A DNA stretch of 64,000 nucleotides from Streptomyces sp. NBC_00078 (GTDB lineage Bacteria > Actinomycetota > Actinomycetes > Streptomycetales > Streptomycetaceae). Of this stretch, positions 35,235 through 44,300 are shown one piece after another. Each line of letters begins with the position of its first letter. Position 1 is the stretch's first letter. The stretch is taken from the NCBI RefSeq assembly GCF_026343335.1, contig NZ_JAPELX010000001.1, positions 5,146,001 to 5,210,000 on the forward strand, in the 5' to 3' direction. The position numbers and the translations under genes were made by a program. Under the pieces are notes generated by a model, which was given only the letters and a program-made list of their open reading frames with translations, was not told the origin of the DNA and did no database searches.

Positions 35235-36182
35235 TCACAGGGCCCGGCGCGGGCACAGGGTCACGGTGGCTGTGAAGACCGTCGCGCCACGCTGTGTGCC
35301 GCGCACGGTCGTCGGTATCCGGCCGTGGATGTCCGGTCGGCCGGGCTCTGCCTCTATCCAGCAGGGCGCGTCGAGTTCGGCGTAGCGCGCGAAGGAGCTG
35401 TCGAGTCCGACGGCTACGGCGTCGCACAGCCCGGTCGAGGCGTGCGCGGCCTGCCGGGCCGACTCCAGAAGCACCATGCCGGGCACATGGTCGACCGGGT
35501 GGTCGAAGAAGATCGGGTGCGCGGTGTCCACCCGCAGCTGCCAGCGGCGTGGGGTGCGCGGGTCGACGGCGGCCAGGACGACGTCGCGCGAGGCGGCCCT
35601 GCCGACGGTCTCCGGCGCTATGCCGATCGGCACCGGCAGGCTCGAGCGGATCTGCCGGTCGCCGCGCAGCCGCCGGTAGACGGACGGGCTGGTGCAGCTG
35701 AAGGCGGCGGCCGCCACCGCGAGCGGCAAGCCGTCGCGTTCCACCGTCACGCGGTACCCCAGGTTCGCCAGTTTCCCGCCCCGGCGGACGATGTCGTGGC
35801 ACTCGGCTCGCAGCACGACCTCGGTCGGCGTCGGCCCGGCCGCGAGCCCCTCGGGGTCCGCGAAGAACGACATGTTCCACATCAGGAACTGGTGACCGAA
35901 GGGGACGCCGTACTCGGCGTGTGCGAGCAGTGCCCCGGTCTGGCGAACAGACTCCACCAGCAGGAGCGGGTCCTGGTAGCCGCCGGCGGGGACGAACAGC
36001 GCATGGCCGCGCGGCCACTGAGCCGTGACGGAGAAGCAGTCGGCGCTGTCTGCTTCCCAGCGGGTGAGGAACACCTCGGACACGGCGGCGCGGTGCACGT
36101 ACTCGCTGGGCACCGTGGTGGTGAGCCGAGTGCTCCCGGTGGTGCGCTGATCAGGAACAACAGTGGTGATAGTGCGCGACAT
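35235..36182 (-). CDS. afsA-like: Gamma-butyrolactone synthase, AfsA/ScbA/BarX family
   Basis: A 315-aa protein; ATG with GAGAGG upstream. It has the two hotdog-like AfsA repeats: residues ~25-175 (SEYVHRAAVSEVFLTRWEA, QDPLLLVESVRQTGALLAH, WNMSFF) and ~195-310 (RDVVLA, FDHPVDHVPGMVLLESARQA). AfsA-type enzymes join a beta-keto acyl chain to dihydroxyacetone phosphate, the first committed step to A-factor-like hormones that trigger antibiotic production. It is divergent from the cognate receptor gene, with an ARE-like operator between them. Confidence 0.95.
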   Translation of the reverse strand: MSRTITTVVPDQRTTGSTRLTTTVPSEYVHRAAVSEVFLTRWEADSADCFSVTAQWPRGHALFVPAGGYQDPLLLVESVRQTGALLAHAEYGVPFGHQFLMWNMSFFADPEGLAAGPTPTEVVLRAECHDIVRRGGKLANLGYRVTVERDGLPLAVAAAAFSCTSPSVYRRLRGDRQIRSSLPVPIGIAPETVGRAASRDVVLAAVDPRTPRRWQLRVDTAHPIFFDHPVDHVPGMVLLESARQAAHASTGLCDAVAVGLDSSFARYAELDAPCWIEAEPGRPDIHGRIPTTVRGTQRGATVFTATVTLCPRRAL

Positions 36183-36268
36183 GCAAAGACACCTCTCTGC
36201 GGGCAGGGCGGACGACCGCTCCGGTGCAAAGTCCCCCTGCGCTGGCCAGCATCACGTTGCTGACCGCT

Positions 36269-36300
36269 AAGATACAGACAAGTCGGTTCGGTTCTTCATC
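36269..36300. promoter_or_regulatory. ARE-like operator of the gamma-butyrolactone receptor
   Basis: GATACAGACAAGTCGGTT (from 36271) followed by CGGTTCTTC resembles the autoregulatory elements bound by ArpA/ScbR-type receptors (ATAC..AC....CGGTTT pattern). It lies between the divergent synthase and receptor genes, the standard site for mutual control. Confidence 0.7.
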
Positions 36301-36335
36301 GGTGACGCAATATCCAAGAGAACTTGAGGGATGGG

Positions 36336-36974
36336 ATGGCTGTTCAGCGCCGGGGTGAGAGGTCGAAGCGTTCGATCCTGGAGGCGGCCGCAAGCGTCTT
36401 CGACGAGCGGGGCTACGACGCGGCGAGCACGACCGAGATCCTGACGCGCAGCGGGCTGACCAGGGGCGCGCTCTACCACCACTTCCCCTCCAAGGAGGCG
36501 ATCGCCGCGGCCCTGGTGACGGCGCAGAGCGAGGCTCTGGTGGTCCCGGAGCAACCGATGAAGATGCAGGCGGTGGTGGACCTCACGCTGGAGTTCGCCC
36601 GCCGGCTGCGGACCGATCCGGTGCTGCGGGCGAGCGTGCGGCTGACCGTCGAGCAGACCTCGTTCCCCCACCCGGGCGTGACGCCGTACCAGCAGTCGGC
36701 CAACGCCATCCGCGGCCTACTCGAAGGGGCCGAGCGGCAGGGCGAGATGCTGCCGGGCGTGGACCTGGACGAGGTCACGCAGTTCGTCGTGGCCGCGTTC
36801 ACCGGCGTTCAGTTGATGTCGCAGGTCTACTGCGGGCGCCAGGACCTGTTGGAGCGGGTGTCGACGATGTGGCGGCTGCTGCTGCCGGGCATCGCCACCC
36901 CGGGCATGCTCGCGCGACTGCGGACGACACTGCCGCCGTCGGGGGCGGGCGCGGAGGGCGACGCAGGGGAGTAG
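36336..36974 (+). CDS. scbR-like: Gamma-butyrolactone receptor, ScbR/ArpA-type TetR regulator
   Basis: A 212-aa protein from the ATG at 36336 (another ATG-type start at 36324 is in frame). The N-terminal HTH reads SILEAAASVFDERGYDAAS, then TEILTRSGLTRGALYHHFPS. The ligand domain has the pattern typical of receptors (VLRASVRLTVEQTSFPHPG, YQQSANAIRGLL, VAAFTGVQLMSQVY). It represses target genes until the butyrolactone binds. Divergence from an AfsA-like gene supports a true signal-synthase/receptor pair. Confidence 0.93.
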   Translation: MAVQRRGERSKRSILEAAASVFDERGYDAASTTEILTRSGLTRGALYHHFPSKEAIAAALVTAQSEALVVPEQPMKMQAVVDLTLEFARRLRTDPVLRASVRLTVEQTSFPHPGVTPYQQSANAIRGLLEGAERQGEMLPGVDLDEVTQFVVAAFTGVQLMSQVYCGRQDLLERVSTMWRLLLPGIATPGMLARLRTTLPPSGAGAEGDAGE

Positions 36975-37010
36975 GGGCGTCGAGGCAACGGGAGGTGGCC
37001 CGGCCTCCTG

Positions 37011-37697
37011 TCACTCGTCGGGGTCCCGGGACGTGGCGGTGCCGGCGGCGGCCGGGTGGACGAAGAGCGGACGCAGGGTCCGCCAGATGCGGTCGGACGT
37101 GGCGGGCGACCACCAGGTCGCGTCCGTGTGCCCCAGCGACTCCAGGCCGGCCGCGACCGCCATGGAGAGGTCGGCCAGGTCCCGCCCCTCGGGCCCCGGG
37201 GTGCCCGGGGTGCCCGGGGTGCCCGGGGTGCCCGGGGTGCCGGGGTGCCCGGGGCGACCGGCGGCAGTAGTCCGCCCACCCTGCGGTGGACCGTGTTCAG
37301 CACCTCCTGCAGCAGTCGGCGGGCCGGGTCGCCGGAGCCGTCGGGATCCAGCTGCAGACCGGCTCGCACCGTGGGGTCCTCGCTCAGGGCCAGGCCGAGC
37401 GCGGAGCCGAAGCGGGACAGCGCCGTGAAGGCGGCCGTTTCGAGCTGGTCGCTCAGGGCGGCGGTGAAGGCCGCGTCGATCAGCGCGGTGGCCTCCCGGC
37501 GCGCCTGGTCGTGTACGGCGACCAGCACGGCCTCCTTCGTGGCGAAGTGACGGTAGAGGGCTCCCCTGCTCACCCGCGCGCCACGGCAGATACTGACCAG
37601 CCCGGCCTCGCCCGGCCTCGCCCGGCCCGCCGTCTGCGATCAGCTCGGCAGTGGCGCGGAGGATGGCCTGGCGGGTCTGCGCAGCTCGCCTCCGCAT
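37011..37697 (-). pseudogene. TetR-family regulator with two frameshifts
   Basis: From the ATG at 37697 the HTH begins MRRRAAQTRQAILRATAELI. At ~37600-37625 a 10-bp duplication (GGCGAGGCCG twice) shifts the frame; the true continuation LVSICRGARVSRGALYRHF is in the next frame. At ~37240 one base is missing from a run of 9-bp repeats (GGCACCCCG), and the frame then returns to the first for GRDLADLSMAV through FVHPAAAGTATSRDPDE. Correcting both indels gives a normal ~225-aa TetR protein. Because both breaks lie in GC-rich tandem repeats, sequencing error or slippage-based switching are alternatives to decay. Confidence 0.85.
37195..37256 (+). repeat. 9-bp GC-rich tandem repeat within the TetR gene
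   Basis: About six units of GGGGTGCCC, one of them shortened by a base, coding for Gly-Thr-Pro repeats on the minus strand. The short unit causes the second frameshift of the TetR gene. Confidence 0.9.
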
Positions 37698-37846
37698 CGG
37701 TGGATGCGTGTCCTTCCTGGCGAGGGCGGGCGGTCCGATGCGGCGGGCGCCGCTGTCGATAGAGGCTGGAGGAGGGGGGTGCGTGCGGATGGTGGAGCCC
37801 GACCCAAGGGCCCGACCCCGGGGTACGAGTGATCGAAGAGGCAATT

Positions 37847-37870
37847 GACAAACAGACTTGTCTGTTTGTC
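37847..37870. promoter_or_regulatory. 24-bp palindromic operator
   Basis: GACAAACAGAC and its exact reverse complement GTCTGTTTGTC separated by TT. It lies between the divergent TetR gene (start 37697) and the sensor-kinase gene (start 37909). Size and symmetry fit a TetR-family operator, probably autoregulatory. It overlaps a TTGACA at 37845-37850, a good -35 match. Confidence 0.85.
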
Positions 37871-37908
37871 ACCGCCGAACGGTCTGGTATCCGAGGGGGA
37901 GGTATCCG

Positions 37909-38850
37909 ATGGACGACCCGACAGCCCCGATACGGCCGTTGTACGGGAGACCGCAGACCGTGGCCGGAGCCGTCTTCGCCGAGGCCCTGCACGAGGGACT
38001 GATCCGAGCGACGCGGCGAGCCGCCGACTCACGGCCGTCGATGCCGCGGTCCGCGGCCGGGCCCTGCACCGCACCGCCGGCCACAGCCGCACGCGCCGGT
38101 CGCCGGGCCGAGCCGCCCCCCCCGTGCTGCTGGAGGCCGAGCGGGAGGAGGCCCTGCGCCGGTTCCGGCTGGCCCTCCCGGCGGTACTGCCTCCACCCGA
38201 CCGCGAACGGCCCGCCCTGACCTCGGCGCTCGTCTCCTTCGCTCGGCGCGTGCTGGTGCACGCCGGGCGGTGTGACACGCCGTCCGGGCCGGTACGCCCC
38301 TTCCTGCCGCCCGCGGCCGAGGTTGCGCCCCATCACCTCGTGGCTGCGGTGGGCCTGTTGTACGAGTGTGTGCTGATCGAGATGATGGAGTGCGCCACCC
38401 GCTCCGGTGACACGGCGCCGCGCCGCACGCTGGCGGCCGTCCAGGAGCTCGCGGACGCGCTGCGAGCCACCGGAGTTGCCTTCTGGCGCGGCGACGACGG
38501 CTGGAGCGAGTCCCGCCGACTGGCCCGCCGGCTGCACGACGAGCTCGGCAGCACGCTGGCCGTGGCCCTGCACCGCATCGAGCTAGGCGAGGACGACCCG
38601 GCGGGTGCCGCCGCCCATCTCGCGGTGGCCAGGAAGGCGCTCACCGATGCGCTGGCGGAGAACCGCGGCCTGATCGCCGGGCTGCGCCGCAGCACGCGAA
38701 CACCGCCCCTCCGCCCCGCACTCGAAACCTTCCTGGCCGACCTGGGGCCCGTGCCCGCGGTTGTGCGTCTGCCCGCCGGGAAGGTGTCGACCGTCCGCAC
38801 GGCGGCCGACGTCTTCCTCGACTCGCTCGGCAACGGCAACACCCTCCGGT
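37909..38850 (+). pseudogene. Sensor histidine kinase, frameshifted and truncated
   Basis: The ATG at 37909 has a strong ribosome site (GGGGGAGG). The first ~40 residues read MDDPTAPIRPLYGRPQTVAG; near 38035 the likely continuation LTAVDAAVRGRALHRTAG lies in another frame and runs to ~38830. That frame holds the dimerisation/phosphoacceptor helix RRLARRLHDELGSTLAVAL (HisKA_3, His of RLHDELG), typical of NarL-type kinases. The ATPase domain is cut after STVRTAADVFL, where recombinase-like sequence begins. It is divergent from the broken TetR gene. Confidence 0.7.
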
Positions 38851-39044
38851 CGTACGGCATCGGGCATTCCGGTCTCACCCACCTCGGCGAGGCCGGAGCC
38901 AGCCTGCCGATGCTCATGGCGAAGTCACGTCATAAGAGCTCGCCGGGCCGAGGCGTACAACGACTTCCTCGAACTCATCTCCCGCACCCAGGCCACCGGT
39001 CGGCTCCGCTCCGACTCGCACGCCCCGGGCCCACCACCTCCTGA

Positions 39045-39290
39045 CCAGCCCGGGAGAAGACCCTGGAGGGCCAGGTCTCGGCCGCGAAGAAGGGCAACCA
39101 CGGAGGACGGCCCAAGGTCATCGACGACGACATGCTCACCTTCGCCCTCGCCCTGAAGGACAAGGGCGTCTCCGTACCCGAGATCGCGGGCAAGCTCACC
39201 ATCAAGACAGGCAAGAACGCGGGCAAGGCGCCGTCGGTCGCCTCGCTGTACCGGGCCTTCGCCGAAGCCGAGCAGGACGCGACCGCGTGA
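39045..39290 (+). pseudogene. C-terminal fragment of a resolvase/recombinase
   Basis: In frame to the stop at 39290: REKTLEGQVSAAKKGNHGGR, then PKVIDDDMLTFALALKDKGV and a terminal helix pair KAPSVASLYRAFAEAEQ. This is the DNA-binding tail typical of serine resolvases of Tn3-like elements; the catalytic domain is absent. Confidence 0.7.
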
Positions 39291-39454
39291 CCGTGCCCGC
39301 AGCCGCTGGATAGCCAGTGAGCCAACCGACCATGATTGTTCTCACCGATACTGGCTGTTCCGTTGGTCCCCAAGGCCGATGACCCGCTCGCCACCACGCC
39401 ACCAAGGCGTCGGAAAGCCGTAACCGAGCCGTAGCCGCGGGAGGACGGCCCGGG

Positions 39455-39574
39455 ATGAGCAAAACCCTCATCACCTGGGCCGCCATCACCCTGATGACCA
39501 GGCGGCTCACCGCTGCAAGGGCCGCCCTGCCGACCGGCGCAACGTCAGCCCTTACTTTGGCGCAGGCGGCCTGA
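39455..39574 (+). pseudogene. Possible IS-transposase C-terminal scrap
   Basis: SKTLITWAAITLMTRRLTAA resembles the C-terminal end of transposases of IS5-like elements (ITWA.ITLMTRRL). Only this tail remains, so the call is tentative. Confidence 0.4.
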
Positions 39575-39643
39575 TCATCCTGACCGATGTCCCGCTTCTG
39601 GAGATTGCGGGTCCTCCCACCCGGCGGCGCAGGCCAGGGCCGG

Positions 39644-40393
39644 TCATTCCTCGTCGGTGGCGTCCGGGTCGCGCAGCGGGCGCATCCCGCCGGGCAGCTC
39701 GGGCAGCTTGAACGAGTACCGGCCCAGCATGTTGATGTGCTGCCGCACGAACGGCGAGAGGCGGGCGACGTCCTCGTCGCGGACGTCGAACCCGTCCGCT
39801 CGCAGCTGGCTGACCGTGGCGTCCATGTACCGGGTGTTGAACAGGACGACGGCGTTGAGGACCAGGCCGAGCGCGCCGAGCTGGTCCTCCATGCCGTCCT
39901 GGTAGCGCTGGTAGAGCTGCCCCGAGCGGCCGTGGAAGATCTTCCGGGCGAGGGCGTGGCGGCCCTCCTGGAGGTTGGCCTGCGCCTTGATCTGGCGGCG
40001 GTAGCCGGGCTCGTCGGCCAGACGCAGGATGTGCAGGGACTTGGCGATCGCGGTCGCCGGCCTGATCCCGGCCCGCTCCATCGGCGCCACCCCGGAGGGC
40101 CTGCCGGTCCCCGCGATGCCGAGCTGCTCGGCAAGGTAGTCGACGACCTCCGGCGGAACGCCGGTCGGGTCGTCCAGGAACACCCCGAGATAGCGCGCGG
40201 TCGTGAGCTGGGCCGCGAAGCCCAGCCGGTTGTGGGACCGCCGCTTGCCCTCGATCAGCTCCCGGTCCGCGTCGTCCAGGAAGAAGAACCGCTCCAACTC
40301 AGTACGGGACGGCGCCCCGTCGTACGCCGCGTACGCGGCGGCTTGTGCATCCGTCAGAAACTCGACCGGCACCCCGGACCTCCACACAGTCAA
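39644..40393 (-). pseudogene. Tn3-family transposase with large internal deletion
   Basis: The 249 residues join two distant parts of a ~1,000-aa Tn3 transposase. The N-terminal ~150 residues carry the DUF4158 DNA-binding start (VPVEFLTDAQAAAYAAYDG, FFFLDDADRELIEGKRRSHN, LAEQLGI). The last ~85 residues are the extreme C-terminus (LGALGLVLNAVVLFNTRYMD, SPFVRQHINMLGRYSF). The central DDE catalytic domain is gone although the reading frame is preserved, so the product cannot transpose but might still bind ends. Confidence 0.88.
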
Positions 40394-40465
40394 TGATCAA
40401 CACGACTGCTGAAGGCTCCGCCCTCGAAGAAGTCCAGGTCAAAGCGCTCTCAGGTACGCGGGAGG

Positions 40466-40503
40466 CTTAGCGCCGGTTTTCGTTCCGATGTTCCTCAACC
40501 CCC
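40466..40503 (-). repeat. Tn3-family 38-bp terminal inverted repeat (one end)
   Basis: Read on the minus strand it begins GGGGGTTGAGGAACATC and ends GGAACGAAAACCGGCGCTAAG minus its first base pairs, i.e. the outer GGGG, the central GGAACGAAAAC and the inner CTAAG that mark Tn3-family ends. It lies 73 bp upstream of the deleted transposase start. Confidence 0.85.
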
Positions 40504-40807
40504 AACTCTGAAGGCAGGACGAGGGGCCCGGTCGTTCACCTCCGCCGACCGGGACCCTCTCGTGTCCCCCGGATCCGGCCGCGGCAGCGACACTCCCCCG
40601 AGTTACGCGTTCTACGCGCGCACCCCCGGGCCAGATCCGATGAGGTGATCACATCAGGCCCTGCCAACGGATCGCTAACATGTGGCCAACGGGTCTGCGG
40701 TCAGGCGCCGGCCGATTGGCGGGAAGCCGCCTGCCGCCGGCGCCGAACGCCGCAGCCGCGGCGGATTCGAGCAGAGGCCGCCGGGCAAAGGGTGGCGGGA
40801 AACCGTT

Positions 40808-43800
40808 GTGACGAGGGCGGAAATCCGCCAAGAAGTCGGAAAGGCAGTGGACGGCGTGAGGCGGCACGAGCTGCGCTTCGGACTGCTGGGACCGCCGGTT
40901 CTGTACGACGTCCAGAGCGCCCCGGAGGTGTCCGGCACCGACGACGAGGCCGGTGTCAACGCGATCGGCAGCCCCAAGGTCCGTACCCTCCTTGCCGCCC
41001 TGCTCCTCGAAGCGGGCCGCGTTGTCTCCGTCGAGACGCTCAAGGACGCGCTGTGGGGCGGAGCGCCGCCCGCCTCCGCACAGGCCTCGCTGCACAACCA
41101 CGTGGCCCGGCTGCGACGGCTGCTGGACGACCCCGAGCGGCTGCGCGCCGTGCCGCCCGGATATGTGCTGAGGGTCGAACAGGGCGAGCTGGACGTCCAT
41201 GTGTTCGAACGTCATGTCGTGGCGGCACGCGGTGCGCACGCCGCCCGCAACTGGGAGCGGGCCGTGCGCGAGTGCGGGTCCGCGCTCGCGCTGTGGCGCG
41301 GCACCCCGCTGAGCGGGCTCCCCACCGCGCTGGGCGGATACGCCTTCGTCCAGCGTCTGCAGGAGGCGCGGCTGCTGCTTCTGGAGTGGCGCCACGACGC
41401 CGCGCTGGCCGCCGGCTGCCCCCGACTGGACGTACTCGTACCGGAGCTGGCCGCGCTGGCCGCCGAGCATCCGCTGCGGGAGGCCTACCACCGCCAGCTG
41501 ATGCTCGCCCTGCACCGCACCGGCCGGCAGGCCGAGGCCCTCGCCGTCCACCGCGACCTGCGCGCCCGCCTGGTGGAGGAACTGGGCGTAGAACCCGGCG
41601 CGGCGGTACGCGAGGCGCATACGGAGGTACTGAAAGGCGCCGGCGACCCGGCAGGCGCAGGCGAAGGGCAACGCCCACCGCGGCCCACCGCACCCCACGA
41701 CGAAAGCGGTACGGGTGGTGCGGGTGCGCCCCCGCATCTGGTCGAAGGCCGGGTGCCGCCCCCCACACCACCCGCACCGGCCCAACTCCCCCCGCCCCCA
41801 CCTCACTTCACCGGCCGCGCACCCGAACAGACAGACCTGCACCGGGCCCTGCTCGACCGGCGCAGCCACGCCCTCACCGTCATCAGCGGCATGGCCGGCG
41901 TAGGCAAGAGCGCCCTCGCCCTGCACGTCTCCCATCAGCTGCGGGAACGTTTCCCCGACGGTCAGCTGTACGTCAATCTGCACGGCGCCACCCCCGGCAT
42001 GACCCCGCTCACCTCCGCACAGGCGCTCACCGCCCTGCTCCGCGACCTCGGCACGGAGCCCCGCCGTATCCCCGAACACCCGGACGCGGCCGCCGCGTTG
42101 CTGCGCTCGCTGCTCGCGCCGACCCGCACGCTGCTGGTCCTGGACGACGCCGCGAACGCCGCGCAGGTGCGGCCGCTGCTGCCGGCCGGCGCCGGGTGCG
42201 CCGTGATCGTCACCAGCCGTTCGCCGCTGACCGCCCTCGACGGCGCCCGCCGCTTCCCGCTCACCCCCCTGAGCGACGAGGAGAGCGCCGCGCTGCTGCG
42301 GGCGGTCTCCGGCCGCAGTGCCCTCGACGCGGCCCACCCCCTCGTCGAACTCGCCGGCCGCCTCCCGCTCGCCCTGCGCATCGTCGCGGCCCGCCTCGCC
42401 GCCCGCCGCGCCCTCACCCCTGACGTACTCGCCGGTCAACTGGCCGCCACCGAGGGGCGGTTGCATCATCTGGAGTACGACGACCTGAGCGTCCGCCGCT
42501 CCCTGGCCGTCGCGCACGACGCGCTCGCTGCCTCGGGGCGGGAGGCCGACCAGGATGCCGCCCTCGTGCTGCGCGGCATCGGCGCCCTGGATCTGCCCGC
42601 GTACGGCGCGCCCCTGCTCGCCCACCTCGTCGGCATCGACGCGCGCCGCGCCGAGGCCGCGTTGGACCGGCTCGTCGACGTGGCCCTCCTGGAGGAGACG
42701 GCGTACGGCCGCTACGCCCCTCACGACCTGGTGCGCGACTTCGCCCGCGAACTCGCCGCCGACGAGACCGACGCCGTCGACTCCGCCCTGCCCTGGTACG
42801 CAGCCGCCGCCGAACTCGCCCTCGCCGCGCTCGTCGAACCGGGCCTCGACCTGGACGACCGCCGCCGCCCGACCGCGGCCCAGCCGCCGGACCATGCGGC
42901 GCAGGTGGCCGCCCTGCCCGACTTCGAATCCTCCGGACAGGCCTTCGCCTGGGGCGACATGGAGCTGGGGAACGTCGTCACGCTGGTCGAGCGGCACGCG
43001 GATGACGCCGACGACCTGAGGGCCGCCCGCATCTCGGTGCTGATCCGCCTCTTCTTCCCGTACGTGCAGCGCAGTGGCCGTGTCGCCGAGATGGAGGTGC
43101 TCGGCCGGGCCGCTCTGAGCGTGGCGCGCCGCCTCGGTGACGAGGCCGCCGAGGCGTACGCGCTGGGGGACCTGGCCGGCCTGCACTTCCTGACCGGGCA
43201 GCAGAGCGAGGCCCTCGACCTCAACGACCGGGCACTGGCGATCTGGCGGCGGCTCGACCGCGTCTCCTGGATGCGCCGCTGCCTCAACAACCGGGGCCTG
43301 CTGCTCGAAGGACTCGGCCGCTACGAGGAGTCCGGGCGGGCCCTGTGCCAGAGCCTGGAGTACTCACGGCAGTTGAACGACCCCCACGGCGAGGCCGTGA
43401 CCCACAGCCACCTCGGCAACCTGTACGAGCACAGCGATCCGCGGGCCGCGATCGAGCAGCACCGGCGCTCGCTCGCCATCGGCCACGAGATCGGTGCCGT
43501 GATCGTGCAGCACTCCGCGCACTGCAACATCGGGTACGCCCACCTCACCCTCGGCGAACCGGCCGCCGCCGTCCCGCACTTCGAGGAGAGCCTGCGCATC
43601 CTGGGCGGACACTGCGACTGGCACGGGGAGTCGCAGACCCGGCTCGGGCTGGTGCGCGCCCTGCGGCTGCTCGGCCGTACGGACCGGGCCGGCGGCGAGT
43701 GCGCCGAGCTGCTCCGCCGCGCGGACGCCCGCGCCGACCACTACACGAGCGGTCTCGTGCGCCATCAGTACGGCCTCCTGCTGCGTGAGCGGGGGCACGC

Positions 43801-43912
43801 GCTGGAGGCGTACGAGGAGTGGCGCGCGGCACTCGACGCCCTGGACGGCACGGACGAGAAGACGGTGGTGACGGAACTGAGGGAACTACTGTCCGAGCCC
43901 GACACCGACTGA
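40808..43912 (+). CDS. AfsR/SARP-family regulator with NB-ARC ATPase and TPR domains
   Basis: About 1,034 aa from a GTG at 40808; a GTG at 40856 (1,018 aa) is equally plausible. Domain order: OmpR-like winged helix (GSPKVRTLLAALLLEAGRVV, then LHNHVARLRRLLDD), bacterial transcriptional activator (BTAD) domain (LAAEHPLREAYHRQLMLALH), a Pro-rich linker, an NB-ARC STAND ATPase with P-loop ISGMAGVGKSALALHV and Walker B TLLVLDDA, then TPR repeats to the C-terminus. Such AfsR-like proteins activate antibiotic genes in response to signals. It lies next to the butyrolactone cassette and the broken kinase; no biosynthetic genes are adjacent. Confidence 0.93.
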   Translation: MTRAEIRQEVGKAVDGVRRHELRFGLLGPPVLYDVQSAPEVSGTDDEAGVNAIGSPKVRTLLAALLLEAGRVVSVETLKDALWGGAPPASAQASLHNHVARLRRLLDDPERLRAVPPGYVLRVEQGELDVHVFERHVVAARGAHAARNWERAVRECGSALALWRGTPLSGLPTALGGYAFVQRLQEARLLLLEWRHDAALAAGCPRLDVLVPELAALAAEHPLREAYHRQLMLALHRTGRQAEALAVHRDLRARLVEELGVEPGAAVREAHTEVLKGAGDPAGAGEGQRPPRPTAPHDESGTGGAGAPPHLVEGRVPPPTPPAPAQLPPPPPHFTGRAPEQTDLHRALLDRRSHALTVISGMAGVGKSALALHVSHQLRERFPDGQLYVNLHGATPGMTPLTSAQALTALLRDLGTEPRRIPEHPDAAAALLRSLLAPTRTLLVLDDAANAAQVRPLLPAGAGCAVIVTSRSPLTALDGARRFPLTPLSDEESAALLRAVSGRSALDAAHPLVELAGRLPLALRIVAARLAARRALTPDVLAGQLAATEGRLHHLEYDDLSVRRSLAVAHDALAASGREADQDAALVLRGIGALDLPAYGAPLLAHLVGIDARRAEAALDRLVDVALLEETAYGRYAPHDLVRDFARELAADETDAVDSALPWYAAAAELALAALVEPGLDLDDRRRPTAAQPPDHAAQVAALPDFESSGQAFAWGDMELGNVVTLVERHADDADDLRAARISVLIRLFFPYVQRSGRVAEMEVLGRAALSVARRLGDEAAEAYALGDLAGLHFLTGQQSEALDLNDRALAIWRRLDRVSWMRRCLNNRGLLLEGLGRYEESGRALCQSLEYSRQLNDPHGEAVTHSHLGNLYEHSDPRAAIEQHRRSLAIGHEIGAVIVQHSAHCNIGYAHLTLGEPAAAVPHFEESLRILGGHCDWHGESQTRLGLVRALRLLGRTDRAGGECAELLRRADARADHYTSGLVRHQYGLLLRERGHALEAYEEWRAALDALDGTDEKTVVTELRELLSEPDTD

Positions 43913-44300
43913 CCCCCAAACTCCGACCCACCACCTGCCCTTTGGCACCTGCCGCTGACCGGGCCTGCGGCCTGCCCTCTGGCACCTGCCGCTCGCCGGG
44001 CCTGCGGCCTGCCGTTTTACAGGGCCGGCGCCTGCGGCCTGCGGACTGCGGCGCCTGCCGGGGCGACTCCCTCCGTCTGCCGTCTGCCGTCCGCACGCTC
44101 ACTGCCCCGCGCCCCCGCCGGCCGCCGCCCGTCGTCCGCCGGTCCGCCGCCCGCAGTCTGCGGGGCCGACTCCTGCTGTCTGCAGCCTGCCAGTCCGCCT
44201 CTCACTGGCCCCCGCTGGCCCCCGCCCCGGCCGGCCCCCACCCCTCACCCCTCACCCCTCACCGCTCGCCGCTCACCCCTCACCCCTCACCCCTCACCCC
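43913..44300. repeat. Intergenic low-complexity tandem repeats
   Basis: Two imperfect 37-bp repeats (GGCACCTGCCGCT... GGCCTGC) at ~43942-44015, then a C-rich tract at ~44238-44302 made of about eight CACCCCT-type units that reaches the stop codon of the polymerase gene. No gene is visible. The C-rich tract could form a G-quadruplex on the other strand. Confidence 0.8.

Larger units (their letters stand above)
38836..40503. mobile_element. Deleted Tn3-family transposon and associated recombinase scraps
   Basis: This stretch contains, in order: the C-terminal piece of a tyrosine recombinase fused to the kinase remnant (TLRSYGIGHSGLTHLGEAGA, ~38840-38935), a recombinase/resolvase C-terminal piece, a transposase tail, an internally deleted Tn3 transposase, and a Tn3-type 38-bp terminal repeat at the right end (40466-40503). 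I do not see a matching left end, so the original left boundary was lost. The insertion and later deletion truncated the sensor kinase. Confidence 0.75.

Noticed and set aside
37195..37256. Phase-variation locus in the TetR gene as a firm call
   Set aside because: The repeat unit is 9 bp, so changes in copy number would not switch the frame; the break comes from a single-base loss in one unit.
40649..43186. An 845-codon minus-strand frame opposite the SARP gene
   Set aside because: Shadow of a strongly supported regulator with clear domains; composition is typical of antisense frames in GC-rich DNA.
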